In this document: in pieces, positions 26,198 to 35,132 of the stretch
How the letters are laid out: each line of letters begins with the position of its first letter
How positions within the stretch are numbered: position 1 is the first letter of the stretch
Program-made: the position numbers and the translations under genes
Notes under the pieces: generated by a model
The model's database searches: none
Told to the model about the DNA's origin: nothing
Seen by the model: the letters and a program-made list of their open reading frames with translations, nothing else
From: an uncultured Bacteroidales bacterium
GTDB taxonomy: Bacteria > Bacteroidota > Bacteroidia > Bacteroidales > UBA932
Assembly (NCBI GenBank): GCA_934726455.1
Contig: CAKVDS010000011.1
Location: 1-47,596, forward strand
Length of the DNA: 47,596 bases
Direction of reading: 5' to 3'

Positions 26198-28414
26198 ATG
26201 AGACCTGACTCGGCGAAGATCCACAAGACTCTCAAGGAGTTCTTCGGCTACGACACTTTCAAGGGCGACCAGGAAGCTGTCATCCGCCATCTTATCGATG
26301 GGGGCGACTCCTTTGTGCTCATGCCTACAGGTGGCGGAAAATCTCTCTGCTATCAGCTCCCGGCCATCCTTATGGACGGGACGGCCATTGTGATATCTCC
26401 GCTGATCGCGCTGATGAAGAACCAGGTCGATCTGCTGCGCGGGTTTGAGGCCGGGTCGGGCAGTATTGCACATTTTCTTAATTCGTCCCTTTCCCGTCAG
26501 CAGATGGATGTGGTCCGGGAAGACCTGCTCGCGGGAAGGACAAAACTTCTCTATGTGGCTCCGGAGTCTCTCACCAAGGAAGAGAATGTGGCGCTGCTGC
26601 GTGAGGTGAAGATTTCTTTCTATGCCGTGGACGAGGCGCACTGCATATCCGAGTGGGGCCATGATTTCCGTCCGGAGTACAGGCGTATACGCACTCTGGT
26701 GGACCAGATCGGCAGGGCACCGATAATCGCCCTCACCGCCACCGCCACTCCGAAGGTGCAGAGCGACATCCTCAAAAATCTCGGGATTCCGGACGCCACG
26801 GTGTTCAAGTCCTCGTTCAACCGTCCCAACCTTTACTATGAGGTGAGGGACAAGGTCGAGCCGGAGAAGGACATGATCAAGTACATACGCCAGAACCCGG
26901 GCAAGTCGGGAATAATATATTGCCTCAGCCGCAAGAAAGTCGAGGAACTTTCCCAGCTGCTCAACATCAACGGGGTCAAGTCCTTGCCTTATCATGCCGG
27001 GCTTGACGCCAAGACGCGGGCCGAGAACCAGGACCGTTTCCTTATGGAGGATGTGGACGTGATCGTGGCCACTATAGCGTTCGGGATGGGGATTGACAAG
27101 CCGGATGTGCGTTTCGTGATACATTACGACATTCCGAAGAGCATAGAGAGCTACTATCAGGAGACGGGCCGGGCGGGCCGTGACGGGCAGGAGGGCAACT
27201 GCATAGCATACTATAGTTATAAGGATGTGCAGAAGCTGGAGAAATTCATGCAGGGCAAGCCTGTGTCCGAGCAGGAGATAAGCCGCCAGCTGCTTTCCGA
27301 GGTGGTCGCCTACGCGGAGTCCGGCCAGTGCCGCAGGAAACTGCTGCTCAATTATTTCGGCGAGGACTATGGGGCTGACAACTGCGGATGCTGCGACAAC
27401 TGCCTGCATCCGAAGCCTACTTTTGACGGCAGGGCGGAGATGAAACTTGTCATAGACCTGATAGAGTCTTTGCCGGAACATTTCAAGCTTGATCATCTTG
27501 CGAATATACTCGCCGGAGTGTCCAACTCCATCATCAAGTCCTACCGCCATGATGAACTGAAGTTTTTCGGGGCCGGGTCGGGGCATTCCGAGAAATTCTG
27601 GTGCGCCGTAATCCACCAGGGGCTGATTGCCAGGCTTCTGGGCAAGGAGATAGAGACTTACGGGCTTATTTTCGTCACGGATTCAGGCCGTGAATTTGCC
27701 CGTGCCCCATGGAAGATCGAGCTGGTCGAGGACAGGGTTTTCTCGGGCGGGGGTGACTCCGATGATGACGAATGCGAAGACTCGGCCGCAGCATCTGCCG
27801 CCATGCGTTCAGGCGGGGGCGGAGACCCCGTGCTGCTGTCGATGCTCAAGGATCTCCGCAAGGACCTTTCCCGCCGGCTCAAGCTTCAGCCGTGGATCAT
27901 CTTCGGCGACCCTTCGCTTGAGGATATGTCGATCCTTTACCCGGAGACGTTCGAGGAACTCAAGAATTGTCAAGGTGTAGGGGAGGGCAAGGCCCGTAAG
28001 TTCGGGGAAGAGTTCATCAGCCTTATCAAAAGATATGTCGAGCAGAACGACATAGTGCGTCCGGACGACTTCGTGGTCAAGACCACGCCGAGCAAATCGG
28101 CCGACAAGCCTTTCATCATCCAGAGCATAGACCGCAGAATGTCGCTTGAGGACATAGCCGAGGCCCGTGACATGGACATGGAGGAACTCATGGGCGAGAT
28201 AGAGGCCATAGTCGCCAGCGGCATGAAACTGAATCTTGACTATTATATAGAGGAGACGCTTGACCCTGAAATCGTCGAGGACATATACCGGTATTTCAAG
28301 GAGGATGCCACTTCTGACGATGTGCAGGCGGCCATGGACGCGCTCGGCCCGGACTACTACGAAAACGAGATACGCCTTGTGCGCATAAAGTTCCTTTGTG
28401 AGATAGCATCGTGA
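26198..28414 (+). CDS. recQ: ATP-dependent DNA helicase RecQ
   Basis: This 3'-5' superfamily 2 helicase acts in recombination and fork repair. Its 738 residues include the N-terminal FGYDTFKGDQEAVI, Walker A MPTGGGKS, DEAH box, TATATPKV, helicase C-terminal QETGRAGRDG, the RecQ zinc site (CRRKLLLNYFGE, then CGCCDNC), a winged-helix region and an HRDC-like domain around 560-620 (RRLKLQPWIIFGD). About 100 further acidic, helical residues follow. The stop overlaps the dnaG GTG start by 4 bp (GTGA). The gene order recQ-dnaG-metG is tightly packed. Confidence 0.96.
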   Translation: MRPDSAKIHKTLKEFFGYDTFKGDQEAVIRHLIDGGDSFVLMPTGGGKSLCYQLPAILMDGTAIVISPLIALMKNQVDLLRGFEAGSGSIAHFLNSSLSRQQMDVVREDLLAGRTKLLYVAPESLTKEENVALLREVKISFYAVDEAHCISEWGHDFRPEYRRIRTLVDQIGRAPIIALTATATPKVQSDILKNLGIPDATVFKSSFNRPNLYYEVRDKVEPEKDMIKYIRQNPGKSGIIYCLSRKKVEELSQLLNINGVKSLPYHAGLDAKTRAENQDRFLMEDVDVIVATIAFGMGIDKPDVRFVIHYDIPKSIESYYQETGRAGRDGQEGNCIAYYSYKDVQKLEKFMQGKPVSEQEISRQLLSEVVAYAESGQCRRKLLLNYFGEDYGADNCGCCDNCLHPKPTFDGRAEMKLVIDLIESLPEHFKLDHLANILAGVSNSIIKSYRHDELKFFGAGSGHSEKFWCAVIHQGLIARLLGKEIETYGLIFVTDSGREFARAPWKIELVEDRVFSGGGDSDDDECEDSAAASAAMRSGGGGDPVLLSMLKDLRKDLSRRLKLQPWIIFGDPSLEDMSILYPETFEELKNCQGVGEGKARKFGEEFISLIKRYVEQNDIVRPDDFVVKTTPSKSADKPFIIQSIDRRMSLEDIAEARDMDMEELMGEIEAIVASGMKLNLDYYIEETLDPEIVEDIYRYFKEDATSDDVQAAMDALGPDYYENEIRLVRIKFLCEIAS

Positions 28415-30387
28415 TACCTCAGGAGACCGTAAGCCTCATATTGGACACCGCCAAGATAGAGGATGTGGTGGGAGATTATGTGACGCTGAAGCGCCGCGGG
28501 GCTAACTATGTGGCATGCTGCCCTTTTCACAACGAGAAGACCCCGTCTTTCTATGTGTCCCCCTCAAAGGGCATCTACAAATGTTTCGGATGCGGAAAGT
28601 CCGGCACAGCCGTGGGCTTCGTCATGGAGGAGGAGCATTGCTCGTATGTGGAGGCTCTGCGTTACCTTGCGAAAAAATACCATATAGAGATACAGGAGGA
28701 AGAGGAGAGCGCGGAGGAGATTGCCAAGCGCCAGCGCAGCGAGAGCTTGCTTCTGGCCTCGGAGTTTGCGGAGAAGTTCTTCGTCTCCCAGCTCGACACG
28801 GACGAGGGCCGCTCAGTCGGGCGGGCGTATTTCCGTAAGAGAGGGCTTGAGGACGAGACGGTCCGCAAGTTCGGTCTCGGATGGGCTCCTTCGGGGAGGA
28901 CGGCGCTTGTGGATGCCGCCCTCGCGGCCGGCTACAAGATGGAATACCTGCTTGCTGCCGGTGTCGCTGTCCAACATGAGGACGGGGGAGTCACGGACAA
29001 GTTCCGCGAGAGGGTGATGTTTCCGATACACTCCGTGAGCGGGCGCGTCATCGCTTTCAGCGGCCGTACCCTGCGCTCGGACAACCCTGCCAAATATGTC
29101 AATTCCCCGGAGACCGAGATCTACATAAAGAGCCGCAACCTTCTCGGAATCTTCTTTGCCAAGGCCGAGATCTCGCGTCTTGACGAATGCATATTGGTCG
29201 AGGGCAACATCGACATGGTGATGATGCACCAGCTGGGCATCCGTAATGTGGTGGCGTCTTGCGGTACTTCCCTCACTGTGGAGCAGATCCGTCTGATCCA
29301 CAAGTTCACCGAGAATGTGACCATAATGTATGACGGGGATTCCGCCGGCATACACGCGGCCTTGAGGGGCATCACGATGGTGCTGTCCGAGGGGATGAAT
29401 GTCAAGGTGGTGCTTCTGCCTGACGGCGATGACCCCGATTCGTTCTGCCGCAAGCATACATTGGAGGAAGTCCGTTCTTTCATGGCATCTTACGGGCAGG
29501 ATTTCATATCATTCAAGTCGGAACTTCTGCTCAAGGAAGCAGGCGGAGACCCGCTCAAGAGGGCCAATCTCATCAATGACATCGCCGATACCATAGCTGC
29601 CATCCCTGATCCTGTGAAGCGTTCCACTTATGTGGCCGCCACCGCAGACAGGTTCAAGGTGGAGTCTTCCATCCTCTTCGACCGCATCGTGTCCACACGG
29701 CGCAAGATGCTTGAGGAAAAGAGCCGGGAGGAGTTCCGGGAGAGCCGCCGGAGCGGGCAGGGCAATCCCTCTGCGGCCTTGCCCGCCAGGCCTGTGCAGG
29801 AGAGGCGGGACGCGAAGGAATGGGAAGAGGAGAACAGCACGCTCGCCCCTGCGGAGCGGGATCTCCTGTACTTCCTTTTGACACACGGCTGCGATGAGCT
29901 TGACTTTGAAAGTGACTCAGAGTATTACAGCGGTGATGAATCCTGCAAACCGACTGTCTGCGATTTCATCCGAGATGCCCTTGAGAGTGACGGCACGAAA
30001 ATGGTAAACAGTGCCTATGCGGCTGCTTACGATGCCTACACGGCTCTCTATGACCGCGGACTCCCGCAGGATGTGATTGTGAAGACCATGCTGGATTCGC
30101 AAGACCGTCGTGTGGCCGCCGTCGCAGCTGCCCTCTCCTCAGAGAAGTACAAGATATCAGTCAGTGCTCTCAAGGATGCGATGACGACGGTCCCCTCGTG
30201 GCTTGTCTCGCAGCTGCCAAAGGCGATAATGCTCTACGCGGAGCGCCGCATCCAGGACAGGATCAACGTCATACGGAAATCTCTGGCCGATGCTGACGAG
30301 CAGACTCAGACATCATTGCTGATGGAGATGAAGCGGCTGAGGGAGGCGCAGTTGCGCATAAAGAAAAAGACTGGAAGAGAAAAATGA
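28411..30387 (+). CDS. dnaG: DNA primase
   Basis: DnaG makes RNA primers at the replication fork. This 658-residue protein has the zinc ribbon with Cys37, His40, Cys58 and Cys61 (CCPFH...CFGCG), the RNA-polymerase domain with ILVEGNIDMVMMHQ and the metal-binding MYDGDSAG (TOPRIM), and a C-terminal helicase-interacting part. The family-common EGYxD is EGNID here. A linker of about residues 435-480 is Arg/Glu/Ala-rich (SRRSGQGNPSAALPARP). GTG at 28411 is chosen because it gives the family-typical start MIPQETVSLI and overlaps the recQ stop. Confidence 0.96.
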   Translation: MIPQETVSLILDTAKIEDVVGDYVTLKRRGANYVACCPFHNEKTPSFYVSPSKGIYKCFGCGKSGTAVGFVMEEEHCSYVEALRYLAKKYHIEIQEEEESAEEIAKRQRSESLLLASEFAEKFFVSQLDTDEGRSVGRAYFRKRGLEDETVRKFGLGWAPSGRTALVDAALAAGYKMEYLLAAGVAVQHEDGGVTDKFRERVMFPIHSVSGRVIAFSGRTLRSDNPAKYVNSPETEIYIKSRNLLGIFFAKAEISRLDECILVEGNIDMVMMHQLGIRNVVASCGTSLTVEQIRLIHKFTENVTIMYDGDSAGIHAALRGITMVLSEGMNVKVVLLPDGDDPDSFCRKHTLEEVRSFMASYGQDFISFKSELLLKEAGGDPLKRANLINDIADTIAAIPDPVKRSTYVAATADRFKVESSILFDRIVSTRRKMLEEKSREEFRESRRSGQGNPSAALPARPVQERRDAKEWEEENSTLAPAERDLLYFLLTHGCDELDFESDSEYYSGDESCKPTVCDFIRDALESDGTKMVNSAYAAAYDAYTALYDRGLPQDVIVKTMLDSQDRRVAAVAAALSSEKYKISVSALKDAMTTVPSWLVSQLPKAIMLYAERRIQDRINVIRKSLADADEQTQTSLLMEMKRLREAQLRIKKKTGREK

Positions 30388-30396
30388 TTATATAGA

Positions 30397-32547
30397 ATGG
30401 AAAAGAATTTCAAGAGGACGCTTGTCACATGCGCGTTGCCATACGCCAATGGCCCGGTGCATATAGGACATCTTGCCGGAGTCTATGTGCCGGCTGACAT
30501 TTATGTGAGATACCTCAGGATGAGGGGCAGGGACGTGCTGTACGTCTGCGGTTCCGACGAGCACGGTGTGCCTATCACCATCAAGGCGCGTCAGCTCGGA
30601 TGCTCCCCTCAAGACATAGTGGACAAGTATAATGCGATAATAAAGGATTCGTTCTCCGGACTGGGAATCAACTTCGACATCTACGGCCGCACCACCTCAA
30701 AGGTGCATGAGAAGAATGCATCGGATTTTTTCCTCAAGCTGTACAATGACGGCAAGTTCATCACCCGTGAGAGCGAGCAGTACTACGATCCCGAAGCCAA
30801 GACATTCCTTGCGGACCGGTATATAGTGGGGACATGCCCGAAGTGCGGGGCTGAGGGAGCTTATGGCGACCAGTGTGAGAAATGCGGCAGCACCCTCAGT
30901 CCGGAGGAGCTGATCAACCCGAAGAGCAAGCTCAGCGGGGCGGTCCCGATCAAGAAGAAGACGACCCACTGGTACCTGCCTCTCCAGGATTATGAGCAGT
31001 GGCTCAGGGAATGGATTCTTGACGGTCACAAAGAGTGGCGTGTCAATGTCTACGGACAGGTCAAGAGCTGGCTCGACGGGGGGCTCCAGCCGCGTGCAGT
31101 CACTCGCGACCTCGACTGGGGCGTGCCGGTGCCGCTGAAAGGAGCCGAGGGCAAGGTGCTCTATGTCTGGTTTGATGCTCCAATCGGCTACATCTCCAAT
31201 ACTCAGGAGCTTCTCCCTGACAGTTGGGAGACATGGTGGAAGTCCCCCGACACGAAACTGGTGCACTTCATCGGCAAGGACAACATAGTCTTCCATTGCA
31301 TAGTCTTCCCGTCCATGCTCAAGGCCTACGGAGACGGGTACATCCTCCCGGAGAACGTGCCGGCCAACGAGTTCCTCAACCTTGAGGGAGACAAGATCTC
31401 CACATCCCGCAACTGGGCTGTGTGGGCTCACGAGTATCTGAAAGACTTCCCCGGCAAGGAGGATGTGCTCCGCTATGTGCTGACCGCCAATGCCCCTGAG
31501 ACCAAGGACAACGATTTCAGCTGGAAAGATTTCCAGCAGCGCAACAACAGTGAGCTCGTGGCCGTCTTCGGTAATTTCGTCAACCGCGCAGTTGTCTTGA
31601 CCCACAAGTATTTCGACGGCAAGGTGCCGGTGTGCGGCTCTCTGCAGGATGTGGACAAGGAAGTGCTCGCCCAGATACCTGCGCTCAAGGCTTCCATCGA
31701 GAAGAACATCGAAGAATATCATTTCCGCGAGGCTCTCAAGGATGCCATGTCGATAGCCCGTCTGGGCAACAAGTATATTTCCGACACCGAGCCGTGGAAG
31801 GTGGCCAAGACGGATCTTGACCGTACTGCGACGATTCTCAACATCTCTCTGCAGATCTGTGCGGATCTCGCGATAGCATTCGAGCCGTTCACCCCGTTTG
31901 CGGCGGAGCGTCTGCGCCGTATGCTCGGCGTCAGTCTTGACGCGGGGACCGACCATCGTCCGCAGAGGGACGGGGCTGCCCTGCATACTGTCCTTTCCGG
32001 TTCGTCCGCAGCTGATGCCGGGACTCTGAAGCTTGGATGGGATGTCCTCGGCCGCCCGCAGATACTCCCGGCCGGACATGTGATCGGAGAACCGGAACTG
32101 CTTTTTGCGAAAGTTGAGGACGAGGCTGTCAATGAACAGATTGCAAGACTTGACAAGATCCGCTCCGAGAGGGAGGCCGCTGCCAAGGCGGAGGCCGCGA
32201 AGCAGGTCGCCCCTCAGAAAGCCGAATGCAGTTTCGAGGATTTTGACAAGATGGATATCCGTACCGCCACTGTCCTTGAGGCCGAGAGAGTCCCGAAGAC
32301 AGACAAACTCCTCAAACTCACCATAGACACGGGCATCGACCGCCGTGTGATAGTCTCCGGGATAGCGGAGTATTACAGCCCGGAGCAGATGCTGGGCAGG
32401 CAGATATGCATTCTTGCAAATCTCAAGCCCCGCACCATCAAGGGAATAGAAAGCAAGGGCATGATACTGATGGCCCGGCAGGGCGACGGGAAGATGCGTT
32501 TCATCACTCCGCAGGAGGCTCTGTCCAACGGAGCCGAGATAGGTTAA
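30397..32547 (+). CDS. metG: Methionyl-tRNA synthetase with C-terminal tRNA-binding domain
   Basis: This enzyme charges tRNA-Met in the cytoplasm. The 716 residues have the HIGH motif in GPVHIGHLAG (19-28), a zinc knuckle CPKCGAEGAYGDQCEKCG, and the KMSKS equivalent as DKISTSRNWAVW, a variant seen in many Bacteroidetes. A helical anticodon-binding domain follows. Residues about 610-716 form the EMAP-II/Trbp111-like tRNA-binding domain (FDKMDIRTATVLEAERVPKTDKLLKL, GMILMA), which also drives dimerisation. A charged linker near 590-605 joins them. It lies 9 bp after dnaG and 12 bp before the regulator gene. Confidence 0.96.
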   Translation: MEKNFKRTLVTCALPYANGPVHIGHLAGVYVPADIYVRYLRMRGRDVLYVCGSDEHGVPITIKARQLGCSPQDIVDKYNAIIKDSFSGLGINFDIYGRTTSKVHEKNASDFFLKLYNDGKFITRESEQYYDPEAKTFLADRYIVGTCPKCGAEGAYGDQCEKCGSTLSPEELINPKSKLSGAVPIKKKTTHWYLPLQDYEQWLREWILDGHKEWRVNVYGQVKSWLDGGLQPRAVTRDLDWGVPVPLKGAEGKVLYVWFDAPIGYISNTQELLPDSWETWWKSPDTKLVHFIGKDNIVFHCIVFPSMLKAYGDGYILPENVPANEFLNLEGDKISTSRNWAVWAHEYLKDFPGKEDVLRYVLTANAPETKDNDFSWKDFQQRNNSELVAVFGNFVNRAVVLTHKYFDGKVPVCGSLQDVDKEVLAQIPALKASIEKNIEEYHFREALKDAMSIARLGNKYISDTEPWKVAKTDLDRTATILNISLQICADLAIAFEPFTPFAAERLRRMLGVSLDAGTDHRPQRDGAALHTVLSGSSAADAGTLKLGWDVLGRPQILPAGHVIGEPELLFAKVEDEAVNEQIARLDKIRSEREAAAKAEAAKQVAPQKAECSFEDFDKMDIRTATVLEAERVPKTDKLLKLTIDTGIDRRVIVSGIAEYYSPEQMLGRQICILANLKPRTIKGIESKGMILMARQGDGKMRFITPQEALSNGAEIG

Positions 32548-32559
32548 AATGATATAGAA

Positions 32560-33705
32560 ATGAGAGTACTTATAGTTGATGACGAGAGAGCTATCCGCAA
32601 CTCTCTCAAAGAGATCCTCACCGATGAGGGATATGATGCCGACACCGCTGAGGACGGGGCGGATGCGATACGCAAAGTCGAGAAAGAAAAATTCGATGTG
32701 ATATTCTGCGACATCAAGATGCCGGGAATGGACGGCATCGAAGTGCTCGACAAATTCATGGAGATGGGAGTCGATGCCGCCGTGGTGATGATCTCCGGCC
32801 ATGGCGACATAGACACGGCAGTGGAGTGCATCAAGAAGGGGGCGTTCGACTTCGTCCAGAAACCGCTTGATCTCAACCGCATCCTGATAACAGTCAAGAA
32901 CGCTTCCGAGCGCCAGACTCTCGCCAGCCAGAACAAGGTGCTGAAAAAGAAAGTCTATGGTGCCGACATGATAGGGAAGTCCGCCCCGATGCAGCGCATC
33001 AGGGAGATGATAGACAAGGTGGCGCCGACTGATGCACGGGTGCTGATCACCGGCCCTAACGGTTCGGGCAAGGAGCTTGTGGCGCGCAACCTGCACCAGC
33101 AGAGCAACCGTAGCGCCATGCCTTTTGTCGAGGTCAACTGCGCCGCCATCCCTGGTGAACTCATTGAGAGTGAATTGTTCGGACACGAGAAAGGGTCGTT
33201 CACTTCCGCCATCAAGCAGCACAAGGGCAAGTTCGAGCAGGCCGACGGAGGCACACTCTTCCTTGATGAGATCGGTGACATGAGTCTGGCGGCCCAGGCC
33301 AAGGTCCTCCGTGTCCTTCAGGAGAGGAAACTCTCCCGTGTGGGGTCGGACAAGGACATAGAGGTCAATGTGCGTGTGATTGCGGCCACCAACAAAGATC
33401 TCCAGAAAGAGATTGCCGCGGGCAATTTCCGCGAGGACCTCTACCACAGGCTCAGCGTCATCCTCATCAGGGTGCCGTCGCTTGACGAGAGGAAGGACGA
33501 CATCCCGATGCTGATAGAGCATTTCCTTGAGAAATATACGGACGGCGGCAAGGCCAGGAGCTTCTCGCCCGAGGCTGTGGACCTGCTGGTCAACAAGAGC
33601 TGGCCGGGCAACATCCGTGAACTTGACAATGTGGTGGACAGGCTTCTGATACTTGGAGATGATGTCATCTCCGCCCGGAATGTCCGTGATTACGTGAATC
33701 TGTAG
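32560..33705 (+). CDS. Sigma-54-type response regulator lacking the Fis DNA-binding domain
   Basis: This two-component regulator has a receiver domain (1-118, phosphoacceptor Asp51 in FCDIKMPGMDG, Lys101) and an AAA+ domain of the NtrC class (about 135-375). The latter has Walker A GPNGSGKE (165-172), Walker B GTLFLDEIGD (231-240), REDLYHRL and WPGNIREL. The sigma-54-contacting GAFTGA loop is GSFTSA (212-217). The chain ends at residue 381, right after the AAA+ domain, so the C-terminal helix-turn-helix is absent. No in-frame continuation is seen, as the next gene starts one base later. An NtrX-like role with the NtrY-like kinase at 43716 is inferred from similarity. Confidence 0.9.
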   Translation: MRVLIVDDERAIRNSLKEILTDEGYDADTAEDGADAIRKVEKEKFDVIFCDIKMPGMDGIEVLDKFMEMGVDAAVVMISGHGDIDTAVECIKKGAFDFVQKPLDLNRILITVKNASERQTLASQNKVLKKKVYGADMIGKSAPMQRIREMIDKVAPTDARVLITGPNGSGKELVARNLHQQSNRSAMPFVEVNCAAIPGELIESELFGHEKGSFTSAIKQHKGKFEQADGGTLFLDEIGDMSLAAQAKVLRVLQERKLSRVGSDKDIEVNVRVIAATNKDLQKEIAAGNFREDLYHRLSVILIRVPSLDERKDDIPMLIEHFLEKYTDGGKARSFSPEAVDLLVNKSWPGNIRELDNVVDRLLILGDDVISARNVRDYVNL

Positions 33706-33706
33706 T

Positions 33707-34504
33707 ATGAGAAGATTGTTGAAAGTCTCACTGCTGTCCCTCATGCTTGCCGCAGCGTTCTGCCTTTCCTCGCAGGCCCAGGGCAAGCTGTACACCCGTA
33801 AGGCCAAACTTGAGGATTTCCCGACGAGGACCGTCAAGGTCGTCGTCGGCGGAAACTCCTTTCTTGACCTGTCTTTCCGCGAAGAGATCACGACCCGGTG
33901 GAGGATTTCCCCTTATGAATTCTGCACTCCTGCCGAATATGAATCTCTCAAGTCCGACAATTCCCTGTATTTTCTCAACATCGTCTCGGATGAGGGGGTG
34001 GCGTTTCTGCTCCTGACCAAGGGGGGACGGGAGGATGAAACCGACAATCTCAAGAAGCCGTTTGAGGTGATCCGCATCCCTATTGCGAGCATTGATGACC
34101 CGAGTGGGAAAGAACTGATGTTCATGGGGGCTTTTGTCGATGTCCTTCAAGCTTTTGTGGAGGATGCAATGGTGTCCGACAAGGCCGCTTATTCCGGGCT
34201 TAAATGGTACAATTCCAGAAAATTTTCCGGCAAACAGATTTATCTGAATGATCCGGATCTTGTGGATGAGAAGTATTTCTCAGGTGAGACGGGTGCTCTT
34301 GTGGGCATCTGCATCGCTCCGACGCTGGTCTCTTTCGGGAGCAAGTGCTACAAGATGGTGATATCGGCGGACACCCACGAACTTTACTATTTCAGCGCTT
34401 CGAAGTACATCGGCCCACGTGACAGGGAATTTACGGAGAGGGAGATAAAAAAGATCAACAAGAGAAATGGAGTCAGCGCTCAACCGCTATATCAGGAGAC
34501 ATAG
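33707..34504 (+). CDS. Secreted hypothetical protein
   Basis: The 265-residue protein has a cleavable signal peptide (MRRLLKVSLLSLMLAAAFC, then SSQAQG with likely cleavage after AQA). The mature part has alternating strands and helices and was not recognised. One stretch, FGSKCYKMVISADTHELYYFSASKYI, looks like the closing of a beta-sheet, and the C-terminus (REFTEREIKKINKRNG) is basic. It starts 1 base after the stop of the sigma-54-type regulator, so it is co-transcribed with it. Its last 38 bp overlap the O-methyltransferase start. Confidence 0.8.
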   Translation: MRRLLKVSLLSLMLAAAFCLSSQAQGKLYTRKAKLEDFPTRTVKVVVGGNSFLDLSFREEITTRWRISPYEFCTPAEYESLKSDNSLYFLNIVSDEGVAFLLLTKGGREDETDNLKKPFEVIRIPIASIDDPSGKELMFMGAFVDVLQAFVEDAMVSDKAAYSGLKWYNSRKFSGKQIYLNDPDLVDEKYFSGETGALVGICIAPTLVSFGSKCYKMVISADTHELYYFSASKYIGPRDREFTEREIKKINKRNGVSAQPLYQET

Positions 34505-35099
34505 TTCTCTTCCGTCAGAGGCTCTGCTCTGGATAGAGAAACAGACTAATATCAGGACCAACTACCCGAGGATGCTTTCCGGCCCGGTGCAGGGCGAACT
34601 CCTGAAGATGCTGGTTGAGATTTCAGGAGCCCGCAGGGTATTGGAGATAGGTTCTTTTACGGGTTACTCCAGCACATGCATGGCTCTCGGACTGCCGGAT
34701 GGAGGCCATCTCGATGCCCTTGAACTCAATGATGAACTTGAGGACCTGATGCGGGAAGGCTGGGAGCGTGCCGGAGTGCAGGGACTGATCACCTTGCATA
34801 TCGGGGATGCTGTCCGGACGCTGAAGACGCTGCGCGGAGAGTATGACTTCGTATTTATCGATGCCAACAAGCGGCAATACCTTGATTATTATGAGCTTGT
34901 CCTTCCTCTTACAAGGGCCGGCGGGCTGATTGTGGCCGATGACGTGCTGTGGGACGGTAAGGTCTATGCCGATGTTCCCTCGGGGGATGCCCAGACGCGG
35001 GCTCTGCTGGAGTTCAATGACCGGGTTGCCGCTGACCCCCGCGTGGAGGCCGTGATGCTGCCGATTCGCGACGGTCTTTCGCTCATCCGCAAAAGATGA
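34467..35099 (+). CDS. SAM-dependent O-methyltransferase (class I, caffeoyl-CoA-OMT-like)
   Basis: This 210-residue Rossmann-fold methyltransferase has SAM motif I VLEIGSFTGYSS, then LDALELND, the metal and substrate motif YDFVFIDANKRQYLDYY and GGLIVADDVLWDGKV. In bacteria the family includes TrmR-type tRNA wobble-uridine methyltransferases and small-molecule O-methyltransferases, and the sequence alone does not decide between them. The start at 34467 overlaps the previous gene by 38 bp; no later Met preserves the N-terminal helix (LNRYIRRHSS). It probably continues the recQ-dnaG-metG transcript. Confidence 0.88.
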   Translation: MESALNRYIRRHSSLPSEALLWIEKQTNIRTNYPRMLSGPVQGELLKMLVEISGARRVLEIGSFTGYSSTCMALGLPDGGHLDALELNDELEDLMREGWERAGVQGLITLHIGDAVRTLKTLRGEYDFVFIDANKRQYLDYYELVLPLTRAGGLIVADDVLWDGKVYADVPSGDAQTRALLEFNDRVAADPRVEAVMLPIRDGLSLIRKR

Positions 35100-35118
35100 G
35101 AGACTTGTGAATTTTTAC

Positions 35119-35126
35119 TATTTTTG
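35119..35126 (+). promoter_or_regulatory. -7 box (TATTTTTG) of dnaX, leaderless arrangement
   Basis: TATTTTTG matches TAnnTTTG and ends 6 bases before the ATG at 35133, predicting a transcript with 0-2 nt of leader. The TTG in the box is in frame with dnaX and should not be taken as its start. Confidence 0.55.
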
Positions 35127-35132
35127 TCTTCT

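Noticed and set aside
26072..27616. 514-codon open frame on the minus strand over recQ
   Set aside because: It is antisense to recQ, has no domain motif and no promoter box or convincing start.
31390..31430. Loss of the KMSKS motif in metG
   Set aside because: KISTS in this position is a known variant in methionyl-tRNA synthetases of this phylum; the rest of the active site is intact.
30697..33891. 1064-codon open frame on the minus strand
   Set aside because: It lies antisense to metG and the regulator gene, both with clear domains. Its product (rich in His, Arg, Leu) has no recognisable motif; the frame is open because of the GC-rich codon use of the genes opposite.
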